From Cryptosporidium bovis (lineage: Eukaryota; Apicomplexa; Conoidasida; Eucoccidiorida; Cryptosporidiidae), in contig VHIT02000046.1 of assembly GCA_009768925.2 (NCBI GenBank), positions 1-64,000 on the forward strand: a stretch of DNA of 64,000 bases. The letters run 5' to 3'. Shown in pieces: positions 41,881 through 51,000 of this stretch; positions within the stretch are counted from its first letter, which is position 1, and each line of letters begins with the position of its first letter. A program made the position numbers and the translations under genes. Below the pieces are notes generated by a model. The model did not search any database and had not been told where the DNA came from. It worked only from the letters and a program-made list of their open reading frames with translations.

Positions 41881-42289
41881 CTTAAGATGGTCACCAATAT
41901 TCGTCTTTCTCTTTAATTCGACTAAAGTGAAAACAATTGTCATGTCATGTTAGTGTTAAACTTCATTGTTATTAGCTATATATTTTTAGTAATTAATTTA
42001 TGTTCAATTAATGAAATTCAAATGTTCACCCAAGCCTTTCTTTTATTTGGTATTTTGTGAATTACTGTCTGTGCATGCAAATTTTTTCCTGTTTTTTAGT
42101 GCTTTTGTTCCATTGCCAATTTTGGGGATAAAGCGAGGGCAATTATTATTAACTGGGTTTCCGGCAGTGAATAAAAGGAGATATAATTACTAAAAAGTAA
42201 CATTATTTGAATATTATAACTTTAATAGACATAAAAACTACAAAAAAACAAATACTTGAATTTAATCTCCTGTAACGCACTAGTAAAAA
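41881..42289. other. Intergenic, about 0.4 kb, with TGCATGCA
   Basis: Spacer between SPP and the membrane PDI. A perfect TGCATGCA lies at 42072-42079, 211 bp before the PDI start. A 60-codon frame (42011-42193) looks accidental. Confidence 0.45.
42072..42079 (+). promoter_or_regulatory. TGCATGCA ApiAP2-type site
   Basis: Perfect palindrome upstream of the membrane PDI gene, at a similar distance to that before the secreted orphan at 29458. Confidence 0.4.
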
Positions 42290-43825
42290 ATGAAGATATG
42301 GAAACAAATTATTTCATTAACAGTACTTGTCCTGGTAAAGAATTTCACATATATCAAGTGTGGGGAAGAGAATGTCTATTCAAATGAAACTCATGAAAGC
42401 ACTTTTAACGAGGAGCGATTTGTAATTAACCTAACAGAGACTGAATACAATGAGGAAGTATTGAATGCAAACAGTGATATTGTTTGGTTCATTAAATATT
42501 TTGCACCTTGGTGTGGCCACTGCAGGAATTTAAATCCGGAAATAATAAAAGTGTCTGAATTCTTTAAAGACAACGATAAAATAAAAATAGCAAAAATTGA
42601 TTGCACTAAAGAATCTAAACTGTGCAAAAAAAATAAAATTAATGGATATCCAACAATGAGACTTTATAATAAAGGAAAATATATAAAGCAGTACAAAAGT
42701 CCAAAGAGATCTCACATGGATATAATTAGATTTATAGAAAGAGGGATGCAGCCAGATGTAATAATTGTAGAAAACTCAAAACAATTAAGTGACTTAAGTT
42801 ATGATTTGGAATTATATCCCATATTTATAGTGTTATTTGACGACAGAAACCAACTAAACGAGTATGTTCCTTTATTGGAAGGAATTTCAAACAAAAACGA
42901 TTTTGAAATCACTCTTTCAGTTACATATAACAATACAGTCAGAGAAGGATTAATTCTCTCTCATAAATCACTAAAACATAGCGAAGCAAAAGAGTGTTTA
43001 AACCACCCATGTATGCTTGTTTTGGGAAAAGAAAACTATTCACCTATTGTGAGATTAAACAAAAACGTAGACTACGTTTTAAGCTATATACAACAATACA
43101 GGTTCCCATTTTTTGGAATTCCTTCGAAGTTAGACTTTATTGATTACCTCAACAGTGGCAATCTTATTGTAATTATTGGAATAAATGAGCAGGTACAAAG
43201 TCCGAGCAACAAAACAGAAATTATTGATCAACTTTATAATGTTGCCAAAAAAGTGCGAAACGACTTATTTTTGCCTGTAAAATTTGAAGAGAAAGATACT
43301 CCTCGTGGTATCATGTTCGCTATTATAGACTTCAATTCATATTCATCTTTATTTAGAGAATACGGAATAACTCACTTTAATTTTATGAAAGGATATGAAA
43401 TTGTAATTGCAGATGGCCTTAAGTACTACTACAACAACCAAGAATATATGAGAACGGATATTCTATACGAAACGATCGAGCTCGTTATCAAACAGGACAA
43501 AAAAATACCCAAGCTAAAGGCGTATTCGATTTTCAGCATGAACTCAATTAGAAGATTCCTATATGAACTAAATACAGCAGTTAGCACCATATTCTACAAA
43601 TCATGGTATCACGCTATTGCCATCACAACTGTTGCAATACTGCTTGTTGCAGGAATTACAATATTTTTGTGTCTTTTGTTGTTCGGAGACACCGTTGAAT
43701 CTTATTTACTGGATGATCTCATTGAAATGGACAAAGGTGTAGTGGCGCCAGGTCATTCTAAAAGCAGCATTGATAGTGTAATTAATGAAACAGATGATAA
43801 TTCGGAACCAAAAAAGGAAAGGTAG
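42290..43825 (+). CDS. Membrane-anchored thioredoxin/PDI-like protein
   Basis: 511 residues. Signal peptide (about 1-23), then one active thioredoxin domain (about 47-160) with WCGHC (Cys75/Cys78), the cis-Pro segment NGYPTMRLY and a following SHMDIIRFIERG helix. Two further thioredoxin-like but redox-inactive folds are likely (to about residue 430). One TM segment (about 440-467) and an acidic Lys-rich tail ending PKKER follow. The layout matches TMX3-type type I membrane PDIs of the ER, which oxidise or isomerise disulfides in cargo. The tail KKER resembles an ER-retrieval signal. Disulfide-rich surface proteins such as the TSP/EGF pair are plausible clients. Confidence 0.85.
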   Translation: MKIWKQIISLTVLVLVKNFTYIKCGEENVYSNETHESTFNEERFVINLTETEYNEEVLNANSDIVWFIKYFAPWCGHCRNLNPEIIKVSEFFKDNDKIKIAKIDCTKESKLCKKNKINGYPTMRLYNKGKYIKQYKSPKRSHMDIIRFIERGMQPDVIIVENSKQLSDLSYDLELYPIFIVLFDDRNQLNEYVPLLEGISNKNDFEITLSVTYNNTVREGLILSHKSLKHSEAKECLNHPCMLVLGKENYSPIVRLNKNVDYVLSYIQQYRFPFFGIPSKLDFIDYLNSGNLIVIIGINEQVQSPSNKTEIIDQLYNVAKKVRNDLFLPVKFEEKDTPRGIMFAIIDFNSYSSLFREYGITHFNFMKGYEIVIADGLKYYYNNQEYMRTDILYETIELVIKQDKKIPKLKAYSIFSMNSIRRFLYELNTAVSTIFYKSWYHAIAITTVAILLVAGITIFLCLLLFGDTVESYLLDDLIEMDKGVVAPGHSKSSIDSVINETDDNSEPKKER

Positions 43826-44001
43826 ATGAAGTTGTAGATACTCCCTTAATTTTTGTTTTAGTACTTCTGATTTTAAACACTGGTTCACGCAAACATTTTT
43901 TAATTTTTTACTGTTGAAAAGAGTAAATTTTGACATTTATTTGTAATTTCAGGAATGTCACTATTTTCATACCGTTGTATGTCTTCTTTTTTTAATTTAC
44001 A

Positions 44002-44721
44002 ATGCCAGACGGTAAACACTCTAGCAATTTTGATCTAGAACAGAAAACCGTCCTTCCAATAGGCGACGACTACGAGTTCTTGGAGGACGCAAAAGAAGCA
44101 ATCGAATACCTAAAAGGCGTTAGAGAAGAGGCGAGTGGTGTTAAAACATCAATAGAAAAACGAGATGAAACTGAGACTTTTTCACATATTGAGAAGGGAA
44201 CACTATCTCTTTCCGGTGAATTTAGATATATACTTGAGTATGATATATCACAAAAAATCAAAAATATAAGAAGCGACCCCAACTATTCTGAGAGGAAAGG
44301 CGAGATCATTAAGTACATTAACTCTTTGAGAAGCAAGGTCTCAGATTTGACTGAAGTACTTCAAACAATTGACATTGTAACTAAATCTAACTGGGATGAT
44401 ATCGTCAACTCTGACCAGACACCATGTGTCACATTCGGAAAATGGAATTCCTCAAATTGGTGTACGCTACTTGAATATTTTTCGGACAAAATTAAGGAAC
44501 AACCAGAATACTCGTTTTTAAACACAAAAGTGTTAAATTGGATCCTTTTGTCTCTGATTTCTATTCACTCTCTTGACTCTTATAATCCGAACGTCTCTTA
44601 CAGTATGCAGGAGATAAAAAGATATTTGGAATCAACAAACTTCAAAAGTATACGGGATTCAGACTATTTTAGAATAGAAAGCATTACTATTATCATTAAA
44701 TATATATTTAATCAGCAATAA
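44002..44721 (+). CDS. Gemin2/SIP1-like protein
   Basis: 239 residues, unlabelled at first sight. Two parts resemble Gemin2, the SMN-complex subunit that holds the Sm ring during snRNP assembly. N-terminal: DAKEAIEYLKGVREEASGV (about 29-47), similar to the family's P-x-x-YL-x-x-V-x-x-E. C-terminal: about 85 residues (WCTLLEYFSDKIKE...LNWILLSLISIHSLDSYN...EIKRYLE...IIIKYIFNQQ), matching the family's LEYLSNWF...RWLYALLACLEKPL...LLICLVSRYFDQ. The central Lys/Ser helix and the Trp spacing also fit. Length is a little under human Gemin2 (280). Assigned by pattern memory, not by alignment. Confidence 0.55.
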   Translation: MPDGKHSSNFDLEQKTVLPIGDDYEFLEDAKEAIEYLKGVREEASGVKTSIEKRDETETFSHIEKGTLSLSGEFRYILEYDISQKIKNIRSDPNYSERKGEIIKYINSLRSKVSDLTEVLQTIDIVTKSNWDDIVNSDQTPCVTFGKWNSSNWCTLLEYFSDKIKEQPEYSFLNTKVLNWILLSLISIHSLDSYNPNVSYSMQEIKRYLESTNFKSIRDSDYFRIESITIIIKYIFNQQ

Positions 44722-44923
44722 AGCAATAGTGTGTATTTCACCACACTTAAACTTGGAGTGTTGCCAATTAACGGGTATACTGCTCGAACTCCTTCATTCA
44801 TTAGCTAGATATTGCCACCTTCTTTTTAAGTTAACTTATACATTTTGCATGTGACTATATCGATTAAAATCAAGTATTTAAATTTAAAGCCACTTTTTGT
44901 TTGCGGTTTCTACCATACAAAAA

Positions 44924-44931
44924 GCGCCAAA
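44924..44931 (-). promoter_or_regulatory. E2F-like TTTGGCGC
   Basis: GCGCCAAA on the plus strand, i.e. TTTGGCGC on the minus strand, 85 bp upstream of the GET4 start. Confidence 0.4.
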
Positions 44932-45015
44932 AGCTTTGTTTTTCTTGTTCACTGCTAATGTGCTATGTGAATAATTTACAATTATAATTATCTAAGTTTG
45001 TTGAACTTGAATAAA

Positions 45016-45915
45016 ATGGAAAAAATCTGGGAGTTAGCCAAGTCAGAATTGAAAAATGGAAATAGTTACGAGGCATCCGAAATTCTAACGAAAAAGTTAT
45101 CAGAGCTAAATACCCCTGATTCTATTTACTTTGGAATTGAGAAAGCAAAAGCCTTTTTAGAGTATGGTTTAAATGATACGGCGTGCAATGTTTCTATATT
45201 TTTTATTAAAAAGGCAAGAAAAGGAAAACTAGCACTAAAGGCCTGCACTTTTGATGACATAATGGATGTTTTGATTGAAAATAAAACATTTCCTGAGAAG
45301 GACAAACTTATTGAGAATGCATTATCATGGTGTCTTGACGACGAAGAAAGATCAAAAGACAAAATTTTGAAATTAAGTTACTGGTCTTCAAAGTACTACT
45401 TTGATACTGGCAATTATCCAAGAGCACAATTTTTTGCATTTTACACAGAGGATGCCGTTTTATATTCGAAAATTATTTACGAATGGACAAAACTGGGATA
45501 TAGCTCAGAAAAAGAGCTTTTTCTCCTTAGAGCAGTTCTTTCCTTACTGTCTATTGGTAAATTAGAATTTGCCAATGAACTTTATGATAAATATTGTGAC
45601 TTGGTTGAAAGTAAACCTTCCCCAGAATGGACTCATGGTTCGGCACCTTCAGCGGTTATGCTAGCCTACTATTTTATTCGTGCATGTGATGGTTCGGACA
45701 ATAACATGTCTTTCTCTATATTCACTTCGTTAATTAATGATTATCCCCACATCATTCAGATTGATAAGACATTCTCTGATTTTATTAGGGATATAAAGGA
45801 ACGCTATTTTCCCGGGAAAATATTTCCAAATGTAAAAGACTCCATTTCAGACTCCAACAGCATATCCGATTCTACTGAACCACGTTTTAAGGTCAAGAAG
45901 ACAGTGCAGGAATGA
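45016..45915 (+). CDS. GET4: GET4 homologue, tail-anchored protein targeting
   Basis: 299 residues from ATG 45016; an in-frame TTG at 44998 is rejected as a start. The whole protein is alpha-solenoid. It follows the GET4/TRC35 pattern: N-terminal NSYEASEILTKKL, central helices with ALSWC...SKYYFDTGNYPRAQFFAFYTED, then LFLLRAVLSLLSIGKLEFANELYDKY and a final DYPHIIQIDKTFSDFIRDIKERYF. GET4 with UBL4A/GET5 receives tail-anchored proteins from SGTA and passes them to the GET3/TRC40 ATPase for ER insertion. Length is close to human GET4 (327). The 3' end is Ser/Asp-rich and short. It is the fourth of four co-oriented genes (SPP, PDI, Gemin2-like, GET4). Confidence 0.82.
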   Translation: MEKIWELAKSELKNGNSYEASEILTKKLSELNTPDSIYFGIEKAKAFLEYGLNDTACNVSIFFIKKARKGKLALKACTFDDIMDVLIENKTFPEKDKLIENALSWCLDDEERSKDKILKLSYWSSKYYFDTGNYPRAQFFAFYTEDAVLYSKIIYEWTKLGYSSEKELFLLRAVLSLLSIGKLEFANELYDKYCDLVESKPSPEWTHGSAPSAVMLAYYFIRACDGSDNNMSFSIFTSLINDYPHIIQIDKTFSDFIRDIKERYFPGKIFPNVKDSISDSNSISDSTEPRFKVKKTVQE

Positions 45916-46095
45916 AAGTAACAAACAGTTTTACCTATTGCTTTCGTACGTTTGTTCCTCTTTGAAGATTAAGGTGCCTGGGAGAGGAAGATAACAATTG
46001 AGTCAGAATAAAGTGGATTAACAACTAATTTAGCTATAAAAAGTTGACTCACTACCTTGTTTGTCTGTTTATTTCGTGCAAAAATTCAGAAATAC

Positions 46096-46163
46096 AGACC
46101 GTTTCTAATCATACCACAACAGTGGTTTGTCATAAGCAGAACTGGCTAATACGGTCTTTTTTT
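46096..46163 (+). ncRNA. Candidate small Pol III-type structured RNA
   Basis: A closing stem AGACCGT (46096-46102) pairs with ACGGTCT (46151-46157) and encloses a hairpin ACCAC(AACA)GTGGT (46113-46126). A run of seven T (46157-46163) follows immediately, as at an RNA polymerase III terminator. No known RNA family recognised and no clear A/B box. Confidence 0.3.
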
Positions 46164-46407
46164 CATCATAAGGATTTGCACTTTAGGAATTACCAATGTA
46201 TCTACATTATAGCTATTTTGATGAATTAAGTTGAAATAAGACAAATTCAACTCAATCACTCAAAACTGCTTCTACCTTAATATCTACTAAAAATAATGTT
46301 TCTATTTTAATTGTCGAATATATTGTATTTCGAGCAACTTAGCATTCGTTTTCTAAGGATAAAAGTTCAGTGTAAGTAGGTATCATCACTTGCAGTAAGA
46401 GCCCAAT

Positions 46408-46422
46408 GCTTGAAATTCAAGC
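46408..46422. repeat. Hyphenated palindrome GCTTGAA-A-TTCAAGC
   Basis: Seven-base perfect arms separated by one base, isolated in spacer DNA between GET4 and tRNA-Val. Could be a protein-binding site; function unknown. Confidence 0.45.
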
Positions 46423-46867
46423 AACATCACTACTATTTAGTCCCTAGAAAATAGCTCAATAATTGTTGCTAGACTGCTAATAAATCAACTTTGCGTACTA
46501 TCCAGAGATATGTATTTATTTACACAATATAGTAATCGCAGCTCTAAAGTTCTTGTTTTCCTTACCGACAATCACCACAAGGCCTTTGCAATACCAAATT
46601 ATGCACTTCAAAGCATTTTCTCTTTGTAAAATCGGAGTAAATACATGTTATAAACAACCAAAAATATTAATGTCATTAAAAATAGCGAAAACCAGCGTTA
46701 ACACGCCGGCCAAACGGAACAAAAGACAGAGAGCCAATTGAGTGCATTTTTGCCTTTTATGCATTTAAACATACAGTATCAACTAAAATAGTATGTAATT
46801 ATACCCCATTGCACACTTGATTAGAGAAGATAAATCAAACTGAAGGTTGTACACAAGTTAAGTCGAA

Positions 46868-46885
46868 CAGTTATATATATAACTG
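46868..46885. repeat. Perfect 18-bp palindrome
   Basis: CAGTTATATATATAACTG reads the same on both strands. It lies 230 bp from the GC-rich segment downstream of tRNA-Val. Confidence 0.5.
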
Positions 46886-47094
46886 CGAGAAACAAACCCT
46901 CAATCTCCATTAAAATTCTGTGGCATATCAAATCATAGCACTCGCCTGCAATTATTAAAATAAAACTCTTGTAAAACCGGAAACAAATAAGAAATCTCAG
47001 GACAACAGTCAACTCTTATTCCACCATTTCTTTCAACTCCTATAAGTCTGACTCTATGACACTGAAGTAAACAACGAATCAACCGTCCCCATCC

Positions 47095-47291
47095 TTAAAT
47101 ATAAGACGCCTTCAAAACCCTTTCCTCAGGTGGGACAAATGTAGACACCGTGGGTAGGCCCCTTCCACTGAACACCATAGATATCCCGCGGCAAAAATTA
47201 CCATAAACCAATGCCAAAAAGGCCGGCACCAGCCTCCGTGCCAACAGAGGCTCAGACGGCGCTCACCCACCGGCTCACCGGGGCGGAAACG
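47095..47291 (-). ncRNA. GC-rich segment adjoining tRNA-Val, candidate structured RNA
   Basis: About 200 bp much richer in G+C than anything around it, with no open frame. Reading on the minus strand away from the tRNA: GCCGG...CCGGC encloses AGCCTC/GAGGCT (alternative pairing GGCAC/GTGCC), and this ends at a TTTTT (47216-47220). The tRNA has no T-run directly after its 3' end, so its transcript could include this hairpin as a trailer. A second GC-rich part (47095-47210) continues beyond. I found no convincing SRP, RNase P/MRP or U-snRNA signature. Confidence 0.35.
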
Positions 47292-47364
47292 TACGGGTTA
47301 CGAGGATCGAACTCGTGATCTCTCGCGTGTTAGGCGAGCGTCATAGCCACTAGACCAAACCCGC
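47292..47364 (-). tRNA. tRNA-Val (anticodon AAC)
   Basis: 73 nt. Acceptor GCGGGTT/AACCCGT (one G.U at 1-72), D arm GTC-TAGTGGCTAT-GAC, anticodon arm CTCGC-CTAACAC-GCGAG giving anticodon AAC, 5-nt variable loop AGATC, T arm ACGAG-TTCGATC-CTCGT, discriminator A. No intron and no encoded CCA. The B box GTTCGATCC is intact. The anticodon arm closely resembles eukaryotic tRNA-Val(AAC). Reads GUU valine codons, heavily used in this AT-rich genome. Confidence 0.95.
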
Positions 47365-48052
47365 TACGGAGGTGGGTCCCCAGATACAAGCCAATATTAT
47401 TGAAGTATCGTTGTCTGCTTGAATAAATTGGCTTCTCTGTAGAAGAAAAAACAAACTAAAAAAGGTTCCAACATCATATTAATCTGTACTTATGCACATG
47501 CAAATTTGTACACTATGTGAATTTGTTTGTGTAATAAGCATTGTTTTAAAGACTGACATTTTTGCTAAATGGAAAATATAAGGTTTTTGCACATTAAAAC
47601 GCACAAACTCTCCTTAAAAGTGCTAAATCAGTTTTAAGAATAACCTAATTTCGGTTTATGGCGAATAATTTCTTTTTCTTAAATTTCCGTACAAGTAAAA
47701 AATTTGGGCGGTAAAATGGATTCTGCATTTTTGCAGTATAAAAAGATTAAGGCATTACTTATCACTCCCCACAGACTGGTTAAAAATAATCCATAATCAC
47801 TCGAAAAATAATAAATTTTTTTTTGAATAGTTTATAATGGCAGGAAAATAATTTTTCATCAAACTTAGTGCAAATCTTGATTTAAATAATACATTAACAA
47901 TAAAAGTGAGTCACTTGGAAATAATTAACACTAAAGTGTGAAACTGAATAATAGTTGAATATTTTTTATATGTAAAAGCAAGTATATATTTTAGGTAAAC
48001 AAGTGTGATTTAAATTTAGTATTGAGTCCAGTAAACAGTCTAGCAAAATATT

Positions 48053-51000
48053 ATGTCATCAATAGTAACATCTCTAAGCTTTAGAAATCAGGGTAAGTCA
48101 AATGATAAGAAGGGTGATAATGTTGCAAAAATAGTGAATAATTCGAAAAATGACATGGCTGGAACAATTAAGTTATCTCAAGACTGTACATCTCCTAGTT
48201 TAAATATGGAAGGAAAGGAGGTCAGTTTTAAAAAAGGGTGTGCCCTTACGGAAACAAAAACATTGGACTCTTTAAAAAGAAATGAGTTTGGTCCAATTAA
48301 TTCAAATTGGTTTGGAGAGTTTAACAAGGATGGTTCTATTTCATGTATAGGGAATAATGGCAACATTAGAATATTGTCTGGTGATATTGTTTTGTTAAAA
48401 CTTTACAATGGTTTAATAAGAGGAACGAATTTTTCATTAAAAATGGAATTATTTTCGGGAGAATGTAATTTAATATGCCCAACATATAGTGATTCATTTG
48501 GAAATCATTATTGGGCAGTTGAAATGGAGCATCCAGGATCAGTAAAAATATCAATTCAGGTGACAGAGAAATTTGTTGATGACTATAAAAGTCTTGAAGA
48601 ATTAAATAATTGTCTGAAATGCAATTTTATAATCGTGGAACCTAGACTTTATATAAACGATGTATTTTTGCCTAGTTCTGGTATATGTATGCAAACTTTA
48701 CTAAGTCAATGTTTGGGTAATATTAAAAATTGGAAAAGAAGATTGGAGATTACATCTAAATTAAATTATAATATGGTTCACTTTACCCCTTTACAGACAT
48801 TTGGTCAGTCTGGTTCATGTTATTCAATTGCAAATCAGAATGAGATATCATCTATGTTTTTCGACTGTGAAGACGAAATAAGTGAAAAAGATGACAAAAA
48901 CACAAAAATTATAAATATGGAATACACAAAAAAAGAGAAATATGAATATTTGAAAAAAGTCATTCATGAATTGGAAAGAGATTACAGAATCTTATCTACA
49001 TGCGATATTGTGTTAAATCACTCTGCCGATAATTCGCCTTGGTTGGTAGATCATCCAGAGTCTGGTTATTATATAGAAAACTCTCCACATCTAAAAGCAG
49101 CCGTAGAGTTGGACCTAAGGCTCCAGGAGTTTTCAAAAGACATTGTAAATGGAAAATACGCAAATAAATATGGAGTTAGTAGGAACATAACAACAATCAA
49201 TCATGTTGATTCGTTGATTAAGTGCTTAAAAGATGAAGTACTGATCCCATTTAATATGAGAGAATACTTTGAATTGAATAAAAACGAGATTATTTCAAAT
49301 TTAAATGATTCCGGAAGTGAAACAAAAAGCGATGACATTTTGGATGACATCATCGAAAAAATTGAAATAGATGGAGAATCTTCTCTTGAGAGTAAGCTTT
49401 ATAATGTAATAATCCACTTCACATGTAGAGAAAGAGGCAAGAAAATTTCTGTTCCAAGTTATGTTTTCAGAAAAATAGGGATTGAACAAGTTGGAACTGA
49501 CATTATGGAGGTACTTGACAAAATACAAAATAGACTATATAGTTTTGCGGATAATATTGTGGATAACATTTGTGATTCGGTTAGAGGTTTGATCGTTTGG
49601 GAAAGAGTTGAGTGTAACAAAGGCCCAATAGGACTTAATCATTGGGAGGCCTTGACTCCGAGATATTTTACTCCAATAAAAGATAGAAATGGAAAAATGC
49701 AGTATTTGGCTAATAATGGTTGGGTTATGGGTTGGAATGCAAAAAAGGATTTTGCCTCTTCGGGGAGCTTTGTTTATCTTAAAAGAGACCTAATTGTTTG
49801 GTCAGACTGCGTTAAATTAAGATACGGAAGAAAGGAATCAGATTCACCTTTTTTATGGAAATGGATGGCCGAGTATTGCAGAAGTGTTGCTGAGATATTC
49901 CACGGAATTAGATTGGATAACTGTCATTCAACTCCGTTACATGTTGCTAAGTATATGCTGAGAGAATGCAGAAAGGTGAGACCAAACATTTGGGTTTACG
50001 CCGAACTATTCACTGGTGACTATCAAGTTGACTTAGAATTCGAAAGGGTTTTGGGATTAAATGCGTTGATTAGAGAAGCAATGAGATCGGAGACCCCAGG
50101 GTCTCTTGGTTATTCTGTAAGTAATTATAGCACTGCCCCAATAGGTGGTTTGGCAACAATACCTTCAATGTTTCAAGAAGTAAATATCGATAAAAATAAG
50201 GAGAATTACGATACTAATTTGCCTGTAGTAGATGGCCTTAAACCACTTAAGAAATTCTCCTGTCCTGCTATATTCTTCGATTGTACTCATGACAACGAGA
50301 CACCATGTGAAATTAGAACTCCAATCGACACTCTACCAACAGCAGCTTTGGTTGCTTCAGCGAACTGCGCCTTGGGTTCAACAAGAGGATTTGACGAACT
50401 TGTACCACACAACATTAGTGTTGTTTCTGAAAGAAGACTTTACCAAAACTATATTTTGAATCTAAATGGTGATGGTTTAGTATCACCTAAAAACGGGGAT
50501 AACGACAAGAATATAAGCTTAAGATCTCGTTCAAATAGTTTGGGACCTTTTAAAAGATTAGCAAGTAATTACTTGTCTGAATTATCAACCATAAACTGGA
50601 GCGGTGTTGGTAATTCAACAAACAATACGAACATATCAACTGAAATTACCATAGAATGGAGGCATCCTGCTACAAATGTTGAAATACGTGGTGATTGGGA
50701 TAATTGGAAAAATGGGATTCAATTGAAGAAACATCCAAATGGAAATTTCATGACTAAATTGTATATCAAGTTTGGAAAAAATGATCGTGAAGACTCTTGT
50801 TTAATAAATGGTGAGGACAGATCCGTAAATGTAATATTTCCAACAAATAATCGTCTGCAGTTTGAATATAAATACATAGTCGATGGTAATTGGGTTCACG
50901 ACCCTAATTTGCCCTATTCATCTGATGACAATGGGAATATAAATAATATTATTACATTACTCAAAAGACAGAGATCAATAGCCTCCTTATCCAAATGGAA

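Larger units (their letters stand above)
45916..48052. other. Gene-poor 2.1-kb region with tRNA-Val and candidate RNAs
   Basis: The longest protein-gene-free stretch in the window. It holds a stem-loop ending in T7 (46096-46163), a 15-bp hyphenated palindrome (46408-46422), a perfect 18-bp palindrome CAGTTATATATATAACTG (46868-46885), a GC-rich segment (about 47095-47291) and tRNA-Val. Small open frames here look random. Confidence 0.6.

Noticed and set aside
42011..42193. 60-codon hydrophobic frame before the PDI gene
   Set aside because: Lies in the PDI promoter across a TGCATGCA; Phe/Leu-rich by base composition only.
44998..45015. TTG start upstream of GET4
   Set aside because: ATG 45016 gives the expected family N terminus; non-ATG starts were likewise rejected for the first TSP gene, UFSP2 and the Sec20-like gene.
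46044..46229. 61-codon frame between GET4 and tRNA-Val
   Set aside because: Overlaps a stem-loop with T7 and has no coding character.
47280..47300. CGGAAACG resembling the SRP RNA helix 8 GGAA loop
   Set aside because: It overlaps the tRNA 3' end, and the rest of the S-domain (GGAGCAG partner, helix 5/6 motifs) is not present.
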